Origin: Pratylenchus scribneri
Lineage: Eukaryota > Nematoda > Chromadorea > Rhabditida > Pratylenchidae
Assembly: GCA_030063045.1 (NCBI GenBank)
Contig: JAQSEB010000038.1
Coordinates: forward strand, 1 to 64,000
DNA length: 64,000 nt
Direction of reading: 5' to 3'
A model generated the notes under the pieces. That model saw only the letters and a list, made by a program, of their open reading frames with translations, did not search any database and was not told where the DNA came from. A program made the translations under genes and the position numbers. Positions 1 through 11,955 of the stretch are shown here, in pieces; the first letter of the stretch is position 1, and each line of letters opens with the position of its first letter.

Positions 1-742
1 AACTCAAGTCCAAATTCATCAAATATGTACTACTGAAATTTTTTAAAGTTTTTCTGAATAATGAAGAGTAAATTTACATAAGCAAATTCCCATTCCCAGT
101 AAGTTAATCAAAACTGATAGGAAGATTTGGGGGAGAAAATGATGATTGGCGAGCTTATTTGAAAAATATCAAGAACAAATCCTTTTCTCTGAGTCCATTT
201 AGAAAAAATTTTTCCACGAGAATTTCTGGCGCATCCATATTCAAAGATTTTTTGAAATAAATTTATAAATTTATAGATTTGTTACATAGATGATGGAAAA
301 TGTGCTGGGAAAATTTGTTTGCATCGTGCCTCAGTGCCCAAATCTTTCCATGCCAAACCATTTTAAAGGTTATCTTTATAATTTTTATTGACTTTGGGAT
401 TTTCCTAAGAATTTTCTGGATCATTACTATTTAAATCTAAATTAAAAATAAAAAATTTTTTTGGGGTAAATATTGAGTTTATTAAGTTGCTGCTATGTTC
501 CAAAATGATTATTCCTATCTTTGAATTATTAGATAAAAAAAGAGAGGTCCATAAATTATCCACAATATTAATGATCCCACAATAAAAATTAAAAAAATAA
601 TCGAGTTATTTGCACATAAAATTTTTAAACAAATATTAATTTTTTTGTGACCGTTTTATTTTTTTGGAAAAATTAAATAAATTCCAATGTGACAAAATAG
701 AACAAAATCAAGGAGTTTTTCTTTTTTTGGCAATAAATTTAT
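1..742 (-). CDS. Partial open frame (TAA/TAG as Gln), cut by left edge
   Basis: Read on the minus strand with TAA/TAG as Gln, one frame is open from just after a TGA complement at 743-745 to the left edge, about 247 codons. The part over 1-360 is clearly GC-richer and reads as an ordinary mixed protein (for example NGNLLMQIYSSLFRKT). The part over 400-740 is AT-rich and hydrophobic and may not be coding. The plus strand of 3-293 is also open and ends at a TGA at 291-293, so the strand is not settled. No known domain was recognised. Confidence 0.25.
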
Positions 743-867
743 TCAAATAAAATTGTAATATTTTCGAATATATTCTCATCCAATTCAATCTTTTTAATTT
801 TTATTGACAAAGAACAGTAACAAATTTGCCCAAGGGATTCCCTATAAAATCATCCTTTAAAATGGAA

Positions 868-1080
868 GTAAAATATGAATTGAAGGAGACAATGATGAAT
901 GATGATGATTGATGAATGAAAAATTAAAATGATTGGTTGAATCTCTGGGAAATTGCCCAGGGCAATATCTTTCTCTGTGCATTCTATTTATGAAAAATTA
1001 AATTGATGGCACAGTAAAAGATTTGCGTCGGGCAATTTCCCAGAGATGTCATCAATCATTCATCTCCCCTTCATATTTTA
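868..1080. repeat. Large imperfect inverted repeat
   Basis: A perfect 16-bp pair sits at 943-958 and 1030-1045 (CTCTGGGAAATTGCCC and its complement). The pairing continues outward with mismatches: the ATGATGAATGATTGATG-type run near 895-935 pairs with 1046-1066, and the AAAATATGAATTGAAGG-like run near 868-887 pairs with 1063-1080. The central loop is about 70 bp. It could fold as a long hairpin or be a short non-autonomous element with inverted ends. No protein is encoded in the loop. Confidence 0.75.
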
Positions 1081-1437
1081 TTTTTGAAATTTTCATTTTT
1101 TCCCCAATCATTCCACACAAATTATGAAATGAACATTCTTTTCTAAAATTTATTTATACATCACAAAATTTTAGATTGTCCAATGTTCAGTTTGTTGGTT
1201 GAATAAATGGATGCGCTGGCCCAGAAATTTGGCGCAAACAACTCAAAAGTAAGGCAAAATGGTAATAATATGCTAATAAAATTTGAAAAAATTCACGAAA
1301 AATATTTTGCTCTTGGCTTCTATTCATCTATAATATTATAAAAGAATTAAAAAAATTTTTTGTTGTTAATAATAAATCATAAAAATATATAAAATTTAAT
1401 TTTTCTGTTCATTTTAGATTTTTTAAACTAATTTAAT

Positions 1438-1562
1438 AATGTATTTTTTAAGGTCAGTGGCAACTGGGAGAATCAAAAAGAAAGGTCCCACCTCCCACCA
1501 AGACACTGAATATATTACCTCAGAATTGGGCATTTTCACTGCAAGGCAAAATGGAGAGTTTT
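1438..1562 (+). other. GC-richer island, coding status unclear
   Basis: This island of about 120 bp with near 40% GC lies between AT-rich flanks. On the plus strand a frame from an ATG at about 1440 reads MYFLRSVATGRIKKKGP and continues to about 1560 without TGA. Two other frames, one on each strand, are also free of TGA here. No family is recognised. It may be a coding piece or a decayed mobile-element fragment. Confidence 0.3.
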
Positions 1563-1654
1563 TATTTTAAAAATATTTAAAAAAATTTTAATAAAATGTT
1601 TAAAGTAAATTATAAATTAATATTTATAAAATATTAATTAAAAATAATTTTTTA

Positions 1655-1925
1655 TTGAAGATATGAATTAAATAATAAAATGATTTATAAATAAATATTG
1701 AAGATATGAATTAAATAATAAAATGATTTATAAATAAATATTGAAGATATGAATTAAATAATAAAATGATTTATAAATAAATATTGAAGATATGAATTAA
1801 ATAATAAAATGATTTATAAATAAATATGATTTATAAATAAATATTGAAGATATGAATTAAATAATAAAATGATTTATAAATAAATATTAAAGAAATGAAT
1901 TAAATGATAAAGTGATTTAATATTG
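1655..1925. repeat. Tandem repeat, 43-bp unit, about six copies
   Basis: The unit begins TTGAAGATATGAATTAAATA and recurs at 1655, 1698, 1741, 1784 and 1844, with a diverged copy at 1887. The first four are exactly 43 bp apart. Before the copy at 1844 there is an extra 17-bp internal duplication (TGATTTATAAATAAATA at 1827-1843), giving a 60-bp step. The last copy carries several substitutions. This is an AT-rich minisatellite that begins about 100 bp after the GC-richer left block ends. Confidence 0.95.
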
Positions 1926-2514
1926 AAAAATTCAAGTGTAAAATTTGAGCAGCATTAAATTTAAAAAATGATGTATATTTGTGATTTTATAAATAAAAAG
2001 AAATTAAATTTAATTATAAATTTAAATATATTGTTGTGAAAATGTAAATTAAATAAAAATGAATAATATTTAAATATAGATGTAATGTAAATGCAAAATT
2101 AGTTTAATTATTAAAGTGCTATTTAAGCACTATTTCAAAGACAACATCGGTCAACGTCCATTTTTAACATCAAGAAATTTATTAAATAAAAATCAATATA
2201 AATTTGGATTTTAAAATAATGATTTAAAAATAAATATGCTATGATAATCAATAAAATATTAAAAAATTAAGATTGAATTATAATATAAATAATGTTTTTG
2301 AATATATGATAAAGAATAATACAAGAGGTGAAGGATTATATTATCAATTTTCATATAAAATTTTAAAATTATGAAAATTCAGGAAAGATTTTATAGAATT
2401 AAATCTTTATTTTCTAAAATTAAATATAAAAAAAATAAATTATGAATGAAGAGAATTACTCAATTTCGATTGATAATTTACAAATTTTTATTAAAATGGA
2501 TAAAAATCAAATTG

Positions 2515-2660
2515 TTAAATTAAAAATAATGATGTCGATATGAACAATCGTGAGATAAAACGCCATGAAATTGAAGGGCGCAACGAGATAATTAATTGCG
2601 AATTCAATCAGTAGGAATAAGAACACCTCCAAAAAATTGTTAAACCAATAAATGAGATAT
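2515..2660 (+). other. Island with Gln-rich open frame (TAA/TAG as Gln)
   Basis: An island of about 130 bp at roughly 35% GC. One plus frame reads NNREIKRHEIEGRNEI and then passes TAG and TAA inside a Gln-rich stretch before a TGA. The GC content by codon position is about 48/13/35%, which is not the AT-at-third-position pattern expected here, so the frame may be wrong. No known domain was recognised. Confidence 0.25.
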
Positions 2661-3258
2661 ATTATAAAATTTATTGAAAATAATATTTAAAATATAATTT
2701 GGAAAATTTAATTAAGATTTAATTAAATAAAAATTTATTTTAGGGTATGATAAAATGAATAAAATGATCGAGAAAAATGGAATATAAATTCTAAGAATAT
2801 TTTAATAAAAAAATTAATAATGAATTTATTTTAAAATAATATTAATGTTATAAAATACGACTTTTTATAAAAGAGAAAAACCATTCATAATAATGTATTT
2901 CATAGATTGACTTTCACATTATATCTGAAAATTGATTATTAAATTTTATGACGGTAAATTACGAATTTAACTTTCGAGACCTCGCAATAATTATTCAATT
3001 CAATAAAATATTAAAAATTAAATATTATATAATATAAGTTTTTAATATGTGATAATAAATAATAATAATATATATCATTAAAAAATATCTATCATATTCA
3101 TTTATGATGGTAAAATAAATTAATAAAAATTAATTAAATTTTTAAATTTAAAATAAATAAAAAATGGAAATTTTAAAATCAAATTTAATTAAATATAATT
3201 TAAATGTTTTAAACGGCTAATTACGAGAAAAAAAATATTAATGGAAAAATCATATGAG

Positions 3259-3360
3259 AAATTGAGATGGCCTTGAATGAGGTACAATCAAAAATTGAAC
3301 AATTGAGTGCAAAACATGAATAAGATAATGGATAAATTGCTTCCATTAAAGAGCGATGAA
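3259..3360 (+). CDS. Short coiled-coil-like coding segment
   Basis: The frame reads EIEMALNEVQSKIEQL and continues SAKHEQDNGQIASIKER up to a TGA at about 3358. Hydrophobic residues fall at heptad-like spacing (L, V, I, L, I), as in a coiled coil. Two TAA codons would be Gln. GC by codon position is about 48/26/26%, compatible with coding. It is flanked by AT-rich DNA on both sides, so it would be a coding fragment rather than a whole gene. Family unknown. Confidence 0.3.
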
Positions 3361-4048
3361 TGATAATAATGTTTAAAAATTAATAATAATTCGAGTAGAC
3401 CTATATTCTTTCCAAGTTTCATTAATCAGAAAAGGCCTTTTTTCTTCAATTTAAGGAATGAAATATCCAAAAAAAATTTTTTAATACTACAGAAAATAAA
3501 TAGAAACATCGTGGTATGTTGACCTTATATAGAAAGAAATTTATCTTCAAAAAAAAACATTAACAAAGATAAAAATGAGTAAAATTAATTAATAAAATAT
3601 AATGAATTTCAAAATTTAAATACATTCAGATTATTTCATTAAAAAAATTTGAACAATTGAGCTATATTAAATTTTGTAAACAATTTAAAATTAAAATTAA
3701 AAGCAAAAATAATTTTTCCATTATATTTAAAAAAAATTATTCTCTATCTATTATTACTAAGAAATAGTAAAAAATATGTAAAATATCCAAAATTATGAAA
3801 ATTATAAAATGTATATAATAAAGATGAAGCAGAAATACAATAGATTCATTGTTATTAGAAAATGATTTATATATCAACATAATTTATAAAATAAACAAAT
3901 TAATTTTATTGCTATATTATCTTAATCAATATAATAAAATTATAAATGATATTGAAAAAAAAGACATTTTAAAGTATGACAGTGTCGGTGATAATTGTAG
4001 AAATAAAATTTTAATTATGTATAAATATAGATTAAAATTTTAAATTTT

Positions 4049-4168
4049 GGTGACGACAATTTCATGATTGATAGCTCAGAATGGAATGTCGATTATATTT
4101 TTGAAATGGATGAAACAACAAAGGAACGAGAAAATTAGAATAAAAAATACTACTTTGAACAAAATTGA
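4049..4168 (+). CDS. Acidic short coding segment
   Basis: Forty codons ending in TGA at 4166-4168. It reads GDDNFMIDSSEWNVDYIFEM and then ETTKEREN, with a TAG read as Gln, then an aromatic end. GC by codon position is about 42/23/32%. The acidic composition differs from the Lys/Asn/Ile background. The frame is open for some way upstream into AT-rich DNA and its start cannot be placed. No family recognised. Confidence 0.3.
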
Positions 4169-5436
4169 ATCTATATAGGAACATTTTGGCAAGATTAATG
4201 TTAATTAAAAAATTATTACGAATTATTTTATCGTATTTCATTAATGATATATTATTATAAAATTTTCTTTTGTAATAAAAGAAAATAACGAAATAAATTA
4301 TAAAAATTTGCATCAAATTAACAAATTATAACTTTTTTAATAAAATTGAGCTTTGGTCTTTGATATATCTGTAATTTAGAATAAAATTTATTTATTTTAA
4401 AATAATATAAATGATAATAACGAAAAATATTAATAATGAAAAATAATAAAATAAATTGAAAATAATCGTGGAATGGAGCAGTTGAAAAATTATATAAATA
4501 ATTTTTAAATATATAAAACATTGATTTGAAAATTTAAAATTTATAAAATAATTTATGTAATTGCTTGAATTAAAATGAATAAATAAAAAAAATTGAAAAT
4601 AATATTAAAATAAATCAAAGCAATGATGAAAATTAAAATTATAATGTATTTTGGATTTTAAAATTTATTAATAAATGCTGAAAGCAGATTCAATTATTTT
4701 TGAAAAATAAATTCATATTATTATAAAGGAATTTTCAAAAATATAATATATTAAATTCGAATAAATATTGAAAATTAATAATAATATATAAAACATATTT
4801 TTTAGGCTGAAGATTCCAGTATTATTAAAATCTACCAATAAAATAAAGAAATTTTTTTAATAAAAAATATATAATTTCAATGGTGTCATTATAAATTTAT
4901 TGCACTAAAAAATTTTATTTTCACCATTCTGGAGAATACCGTAAATTTCCCCAATGTAGGCATTTTGAAGTGCGATAGAAAAATAATACAAAGAAAGGAA
5001 AATAGAAATTTTGAAAAACTTGTAGATATAAAAATATTTTAAAATTATGAAATTCATAAAAAAAATACATATTAAATTAAATAAAATTCTTACATTTTAC
5101 TTTTATCTGATGAAAAATTATTATATTATAATAATAAATAATTATATGCTGTCATAAAAAGAAATCAACGCTAAGTATGGAAATATTTTTCAACCACACG
5201 ACCAGTATCAAACAATCTGCCAATGAGGATTAAATCATGGCAATTAAGGCATTGGTCCAATAGAATAATATAAATTAGTAAAATTGATAAAAAATTAAAA
5301 TATGAAATATTAAATTGTTAAATTATTAAATAATAAAATATTATGCTAATTGACATCAATTTAATTAATGAATTTAGAAAATTTAAATTAATAATTGGAA
5401 TGTAAATAAAATCAGCTAATTTAAATATTTAAATAT

Positions 5437-5570
5437 ATTAATATGGTATAAATATATTACTCTTGACGTTTTCCATGAAAAGGACACAACTAAAAAAACA
5501 TCTTTATTCGACATCTAAAAATAAAAAATTAGAACTGAAAGGAAATAACTAGTTAAGGAGAAAAATTTCA
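5437..5570 (+). CDS. Charged coding segment (TAA/TAG as Gln)
   Basis: A moderately GC-rich island. The frame LDVFHEKDTTKKTSLFDI continues through two TAA codons and a further TAA, read as Gln, into RTERK and LVKEKNF. Another frame of the same strand is open in the standard code for about 29 codons. The two cannot be separated from sequence alone. Flanks on both sides are AT-rich and featureless. Confidence 0.22.
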
Positions 5571-6228
5571 ATATAATATTTTTCCTTAAATCTTCATTGA
5601 AATCATAAAGCAAATTAATTATTTTGTTAAAATATTAATTCAGAATAAAATTTGACTTTTATAAATCCTACTTATAATTTTGATATGGGATAATAACTAA
5701 ACGAAAATAAATGTGATAAAATTGTATATAAAATATTTAAAATTAATAATATAAATTTAAAATATATATATAAAATCTATATATTCGCATTTTTCCATAA
5801 AATATTTAGATAATTAACTGTATTTTAAATAGAAAAGAAATTATAAGAAAAATCCTACCGAATAGTCATGAACATGGCATGTAGTGAACGCAAAAAATAA
5901 TTTATTTATAAATTCCATTATAATTCGTTTGAAAGAAATTTGGATAAGAATGAAATTAAAATTGGAGAAATGTTAAAAATATGCAGAAAATAACATATTT
6001 AAATATAAAACAAATAATTTTTTGATTTAATTAGATTAAAAATTATATGTAGAAACTTCTTATGAAAGGTTGGAAAATTAGAATAAACATTCGCTAAATC
6101 TGCTGAATCGAAGAATGCGAAAAAATTGGGTAAAGCCATAAAGAATAAATTGTAATAAATTTGATGTCGTTATGAAACATATGGCTAATTTTTGATTATC
6201 GATCACAAATGAATTATACTTATAATAA

Positions 6229-6471
6229 TTAAATAAAAACAAGCAAATTTCTAGAATAATTTACATTATTGACATCAAATAGATAAAATAAATAAAATTT
6301 GGATGAACAAGTTTGGAAACTTTTTTTGATGATAACTATACCGTAAATATGTTCAAATTCCTTTGATTTGATGTGAATTCCACCATCACCTATATTCCAT
6401 ATATTCCTTCTGTGATGATTCCCCCACCAAATTTTATAAAAAAAATTATGCATTTCATTCAGGATTAACAA
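6229..6471 (-). CDS. 80-codon standard-code open frame, unknown
   Basis: One of the longest frames in the window free of all three stops. The middle over the GC-richer part (about 6330-6440) reads NIWNIGDGGIHIKSKEFEH. The N-terminal end is near FFYKIWWGNHHRRN. GC at the third codon position is about 32%, higher than the background. No motif or signal peptide was recognised. If real, it lies on the strand opposite to most other candidates. Confidence 0.3.
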   Translation of the reverse strand: MLILNEMHNFFYKIWWGNHHRRNIWNIGDGGIHIKSKEFEHIYGIVIIKKSFQTCSSKFYLFYLFDVNNVNYSRNLLVFI

Positions 6472-6849
6472 TAATCAGATTAAATTCTAAAAAAATAAAA
6501 AAATATTTTTTAATTAATTATGACACTGATCACTAATAAAGAATAAAATAATTATTAGAAAATAAAGAGTATATAAGAATTATATATTAATAAACAAAAA
6601 AAATTTAATAATTAAATTTTTTTTTAAAATAAAAAATTTTTATTCGGGTGCAATTAATTTAATATAGAAATTTTCAAATAAATATAGATCTAAGCATTGG
6701 AACAAAGTTAAAGAACAAATGTTAAAAAAATGAATGAAATCAATGAACAAGACAGAAGAAGAAAAATGGGAATTTTATATGTGATAATGATAAAAGTATG
6801 GTTGGAGAATTGAGAAATAAATATGATAATGTAAAACAATCATTAAATT

Positions 6850-6935
6850 ATTATTTATTTTAGAAATAAATAAAAAAAATGATTATTTATTTTAGAAATA
6901 AATAAAAAAAATGATTATTTACTTTAATAAATTTT
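6850..6935. repeat. Tandem repeat, 32-bp unit, about 2.5 copies
   Basis: The unit starting ATTATTTATTTTAGAAATAA occurs at 6850 and 6882 with no change, and a partial, diverged third copy begins at 6914. It lies in a stretch with no convincing coding island. Confidence 0.85.
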
Positions 6936-7416
6936 AATATTAAGTATTAATTTAAAAATAAATTTTAAGAAAAATATTTATAATAAATTAATTAAAAATA
7001 AATTATAAAAATATATTCACCAAACAATCGAATTCAAATGCAACAAACATTTTTATAGTTTGGAAAAAATAAAAATACCAAAATTAAAATAAAATAATTT
7101 TAGAATCATTTAAGAAAATTAAATTAATTTATAAATTATTTAAAAATATTGAAAATAATATTAATTTTTAGTTAAAAATATTAAATTTTCAAAGAAAATA
7201 TGTAAATAAATTCTTCAAATTTATTTTATTATCAAGGTAAAATTTGTCGACTATATTATGAAAATAAAAATTTATTTAAATTATAAATAAATATATCCTG
7301 ATTAAAAAGACAAAATAAGCTAGAAATTTTCTAAATGCTCCGAAATTTCTATCCTGCAAATATCAATATACTAAATCAAAAAATTTTTTAATAATAATAA
7401 TGATAATAAATTAATA

Positions 7417-7492
7417 GAATTCTTTGACGAGAGTGTATGGCATTTTGATGAGGCACCCAAATCTTATGATAATCTAGGAGGCTTAGTACGAT
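7417..7492 (+). CDS. Short segment with strong coding composition
   Basis: About 25 codons read EFFDESVWHFDEAPKSYDNL and then GGLVR before two TAA codons. GC by codon position is about 60/32/28%, the order expected of a coding frame. The segment is preceded by TTAATAG and followed by GTACGA. It could therefore be a small exon bounded by AG and GT in the standard code, or a ciliate-type coding segment continuing through TAA-TAA as Gln. Family unknown. Confidence 0.35.
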
Positions 7493-8780
7493 AATAAAAA
7501 TTAAAATACTTTTTTAATTATAATAAAATTCAGAACCAAAAATTACATAGGCATTTGATTCTATTTAATAAAAAATTTTAAAATTAATATCAATATAAAA
7601 TCAATATTACAATTCGATATGGTTTATCGAAAATAATAGTATTCTTAATTAAAAATAATTTAAAAAATTTTAATATAAAAATTTTTTAATACAGATTAGA
7701 CTTTCTTTATCATAAATGAAGAAGGAAAAGGTCAGCTAAATAATTTTTAGAATATTTTTATGACCTAATAACATTCATTTCTTAATATGCAAATATAAAT
7801 ATAAGATGAAATTTCATAAAAATATTTCATTATATTTAAAAAATCAAAAAAAAAAATAAATTTTGAGGATATATAACCGAAATTTTATTAAAATAAAAAA
7901 TTCAAATTTTCAAATAATTTTGAATCATTTATTTTGTCTCTTATCAAATGATTATTGAAGAACTTTACATAAAAATATTTACAAACATTATTTAAATAAA
8001 TAATTTTTGCATTTTTAACTTTATGTATATAAAATTATATGTTAAAAATTATAAAATGGAAATTGTTGAAATAATCATAGAAGAAAAATTTATAAAAATT
8101 TAATTGAAAGAGACTTATCGAGAGCGTTCGTTATGTAGATTAAAAATATATTATTTAATTATTAGATTCATAAATATTATACGTGATTTTCGAATCGACT
8201 GTTTGAAATATTCATTTAAAAATTTATTTTTATTTAAATAATAAAGCATAAATAAATTCCAAAGAAAAGTAAAAATTTATCATTTAATTTTCACTAAAAA
8301 ATCGCTTAAAATTATTATTGTAAATATGAAAATAATATAAATTATTTAAATTTTATGATTTATTTTAATAAAACAATGCATTTTAACAAATGAAAAATAA
8401 AAATTTTATATAGAAAATCGAATCGAATTATAAGAGAACATAAAAATTTTATAAAATTAAAAAAATAATTGATTTAAATATGTATATCTAATTGATAAAA
8501 AAATATGATAATAATATTAATTTCTAAATATATAAATTGAATAATAAATGAAAAATAATTAATATCTAAATAAATTTTTGTTTAATTAGATTTGAATAAA
8601 ATAATCAAATTCGTAATTTAAAAAATGAATAATTCAATAATAAATTTTAAAATAATTATTAGAATAAAATCCAATAATATATTAAAAATAATTATATTTT
8701 AAATCAAACAAAAATAAATTAAATTTTTTTTTTGGAATTTTTTACATAATCAAGGTTATTTAAAAATAAACATTCTCTGA

Positions 8781-9383
8781 AATTCATGGAATTCAAGAAA
8801 ATTTTTGATATTCGATGGAGAGCATCTGAATTGTCATCTTAAATAATTTTTTCACAAATCGTCGTAATTTGTACAATTTTTTTTCCTTATTCCGAGGTCG
8901 AAACAATTTCAGGAATTATCATGTATAGACGAATAATAAGATAAATTATAAATAACCATCTTTATGAATTAAAAATATATTAAAGAAAAAAAAGATGAGA
9001 TTATGTAAAAGTCTAATAAGAAAATTAAAGATCGAAATCAAGCAAGAAATACAGAGGATTTTGTTAAAAACTACAGAGATATATTAAAGACTTTATTAAA
9101 ATTAAAAATAATTTTTTAAATTTACAACAATTTAACTAGACTTAAAATCAATGGGACTAGAATGAATAACTTAATAAAATCTATTCATATTTTTAACGTT
9201 TTATTGTCCTTTTTGGATGATATGACTTAAAGTTAAAAATATTTCACGATATTCTTATTGCTAACCGTGAGAAGGAATTCACATTAAAAAAATTCAGAAC
9301 GTTTACTAAATTTTAATCAACAATCAGAATCAAATAATATTAATTTCAATATTTAAAATTCGGACAAAATTATCTGGATCTGA
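8781..9383 (+). CDS. 200-codon open frame, hypothetical (TGA-only stop)
   Basis: The frame is open between TGA at 8778-8780 and TGA at 9381-9383. It reads through the GC-richer parts as FDGEHLNCHLKQFFHKSSQF, then RSKQFQELSCIDEQQDKLQ, then KIKDRNQARNTEDFVKNYRD. Several TAA/TAG codons would be Gln. A second frame of the same strand (8765-9000) is also open. The C-terminal half is AT-rich. No domain recognised, so coding is uncertain. Confidence 0.3.
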
Positions 9384-9599
9384 AATGGTTCAAAAATAGA
9401 GAATAAAATAAATTTAATTATAGCTCTCAGCAATATTATTACAAGTTAAAATTTTTTCTTTCTTAATTATAGGCAAAATAAAATTTAAATAAAATTCTGA
9501 ACTAAGCATAAATTAATGTAATCTAATATTATTTTTTTATAAAATTTTTGTATAGCGAAAGAGATTAAAATAATCAAATATTTAATTAAATAAAAATAA

Positions 9600-9800
9600 A
9601 ACAATTCAACTTGGCTTTTTGAGCTTTGTAGCTGTTCAATAGTTAAATTTCTGACAAGGAAAGTAGAATTTTGCCTAAAGAATATTTACACTGTCAGCAG
9701 GCGGAAAGCCTTCTTAAGCTCCTCTCACCCCTGGGTTCGGAGAACGTAGTTGTATTAATAAATATACACCCAGAAAATTGTAGACGAAAAGATTTTAATT
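9600..9800. other. GC-richer island, open in frames on both strands
   Basis: This is one of the less AT-rich islands. The minus strand holds a 72-codon standard-code frame (9694-9912) and the plus strand a frame ending at about 9840 that contains IYTQKIVDEKILIDFEQ. It includes a GC-rich core at 9691-9715 that resembles 21609-21632 (see findings). It may be a repeat fragment rather than a gene. Confidence 0.3.
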
Positions 9801-10139
9801 GATTTTGAATAAATGGATTTATCCTTAAAATATTGACTACATTTTTTGTGGAAAAATCAATAAATTTGTAGAAATTTTGAATCATAATAATAAAACAAAT
9901 AAAATTTATCAATTAAATAAATATAAAAATAATAACTGATTAAATATTTTCAATTATAAAATTATTACATTAATAAATACAATGCATAAAAATAGGAAAA
10001 AAACTAGTATAATTTTAAAAACATGATAGTACATGTTAAGGATATAAAGGAAAATTTTCTCTTAAATAAATAAAATAGTTATTCTTATAAAAATAAAAAA
10101 AAATTAAATTTATAAATATAAGAAAAAATAAATGAATAT

Positions 10140-10392
10140 TTTTTTATCCTAAAATGTCCTACTGCACAAATTCCATTCTGCACAAAATTTTTTATTTGCA
10201 TGGCGGACGAAAAATCGCCTGCAGTTGTTTATCACCATTTTTCCCCACACTAATGCTCGCTAGTTTTCCACCTTTCCCATCCAATTGATTCATTCATTTT
10301 TCCGCGTCAGACCATTTCCAATCATTTCCCATTTTAAGTCGGCAAAAAGCCATTCATCCAAACAATCTGATTTCCTCCAATTCCATTTTTTA
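10140..10392. other. GC-rich pyrimidine-biased island of about 250 bp
   Basis: The plus strand is rich in C and T (blocks such as TTTTTCCCCACAC). GC is about 38%, far above the surroundings. A plus frame from an ATG at 10201 reads MADEKSPAVVYHHFSPH and ends at a TGA near 10369. On the minus strand two overlapping frames read DEWLFADLKWEMIGNG and MNQLDGKGGKLASISVGKNG. All three look protein-like, so frame choice is not safe. Its composition resembles the left block (1-1560). Confidence 0.4.
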
Positions 10393-10563
10393 AAAATTAG
10401 TATTAAAAAATTAAATTATTAATATATAAAAATGATAGCGTATTCATGATTAAATAAAATAATAAATTGACATTTATAAATTAAATTAAAATATTTATAA
10501 AAATTCTTTTATTATATCAAAAATTAGTATGATAAATTTTAATTATAATATTGAAATAATTAA

Positions 10564-10728
10564 GAAGAAATAATAAAATAGAAGGCGGATTATTTTAAAA
10601 CTTAAGTAGAGAACAACTATGAGAAAAAAATATTTATCTTATAAAATTTAAAAAGGTAAAAAATAAATGTTCTTACCATTATGCATAAAAATAACTACCG
10701 AAATTATGATGGCATAATTGGTGAATGA
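10564..10728 (+). CDS. Lys-rich coding segment ending in TGA
   Basis: Fifty-five codons up to TGA at 10726-10728. The frame reads KADYFKTQVENNYEKKIFIL and ends in NYRNYDGIIGE. TAA/TAG codons are read as Gln. An overlapping +1 frame reads CIKITTEIMMAQLVNERQNN over the last 60 bp. No domain recognised. Confidence 0.27.
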
Positions 10729-11724
10729 AAGGCAAAATAATTTAATATAAGAAATTTAAAATAAATTTAAATATTTGTTTAATTATTATAAATATATTCT
10801 TAAAAAATTAATTTGGATATTATGATAGGAAATAAATATAATAAAAAGATTATAAATTCTCCTCATTTATTATATTATCTAAATATTTCTCATACTTTAA
10901 AATAATTATTAAGTTAAATAATTTAATTTATTTAGGTCAAATATATTATTAATTAAGAAAAAATTTTATATTATAATTATAACATATTTGTTCATTGTAT
11001 TACCAATTGGAAATGTTAATTTTATAAGATAAAAATTGAGAGCAAAAATAAAGAATAAATAAACTGAGATATAATTGAAGGAATACTCGAATATTTTTTT
11101 TATTAAAAATTAATTTTTTATTTCAACAACGAAATGTGCCACAAACTTCAAAAACGCCAGCAAGAATTAATAAGGTAAATAATTAATAAATTTAAATAAT
11201 AAAAGTTGAATAAATTAGAATTAGTTTAATGAAAATATTAAATAAAGTTCAATAATTTTTATATAATATTTAAAAAGTTTGCGAAAGATAATTAAAATAC
11301 TGAATAAATTGTAACTTCTTTATTCAATATTATCTACCGAATTCGGAATATAATACATATAACAATTAGCCGAATAATGGAGTTGTTTATATTTTTTCCT
11401 TTCTCATTCAAATTTAAATAATTTAATAATATGAATAAATTAAATAATTTGATATAAATAAAATTTTATATGAAATACAATAAAAATAATTTTATTCTAA
11501 TTAAAAAATAATAATTGAATAAAATATAAATTTTATTTTAATATAAAATTTTTTTATAAATAATTATAATAATAATTATTTACGTGAAATATTAAAAAAA
11601 ATATCTGCTTAATAAAATATTTCTGTAAATTTTTAATAATTTTCAAAAAAATATATAAACCTTATTAAAATGTTGAAAAAATAATTTTAAAAAACTTAAA
11701 TTTATATATTTTCACTCACATTTA

Positions 11725-11955
11725 ATCAAAATATATGTCTCTTAGAATGGGAATTGAACACTAAATTCTAACTTGTTATAATTTCGATAGATAATTTAAA
11801 GTTTGGATTACCGAATTTATTATGATATCCAAATTTGAAAGGAAAAATCTGGTGTGGACTCCTATGATTTATATAGGGAGTAAATATGCATGCAGTTCTT
11901 TGCATTTGATGATCTCCTATTATTCTCAATTTTCTATTTGCATAATGGCGCAATG
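11725..11955. other. Island open on both strands
   Basis: The plus strand is open from an ATG at about 11731 to a TGA near 11953 (contains YNFDRQFKVWITEFIMISK). The minus strand has a 61-codon standard frame at 11768-11953 that continues through one TAG to a TGA at about 11730 (contains QRTACIFTPYINHRSPHQ). Third-position GC is about 20% in both, so neither is favoured. Confidence 0.3.

Noticed and set aside
469..476. Telomere repeat (TTTTGGGG) near the left end
   Set aside because: Only one copy is present and it is inside AT-rich sequence, not at the edge.
2521..2660. Trp-rich reading of the 2.5-kb island with four TGAs as Trp
   Set aside because: It has the lowest third-position GC but would need four Trp in about 40 codons, which is implausible.
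9694..9912. 72-codon minus frame as a clear gene
   Set aside because: The plus strand over the same bases is equally open with TAA/TAG as Gln, and no homology is recognisable.
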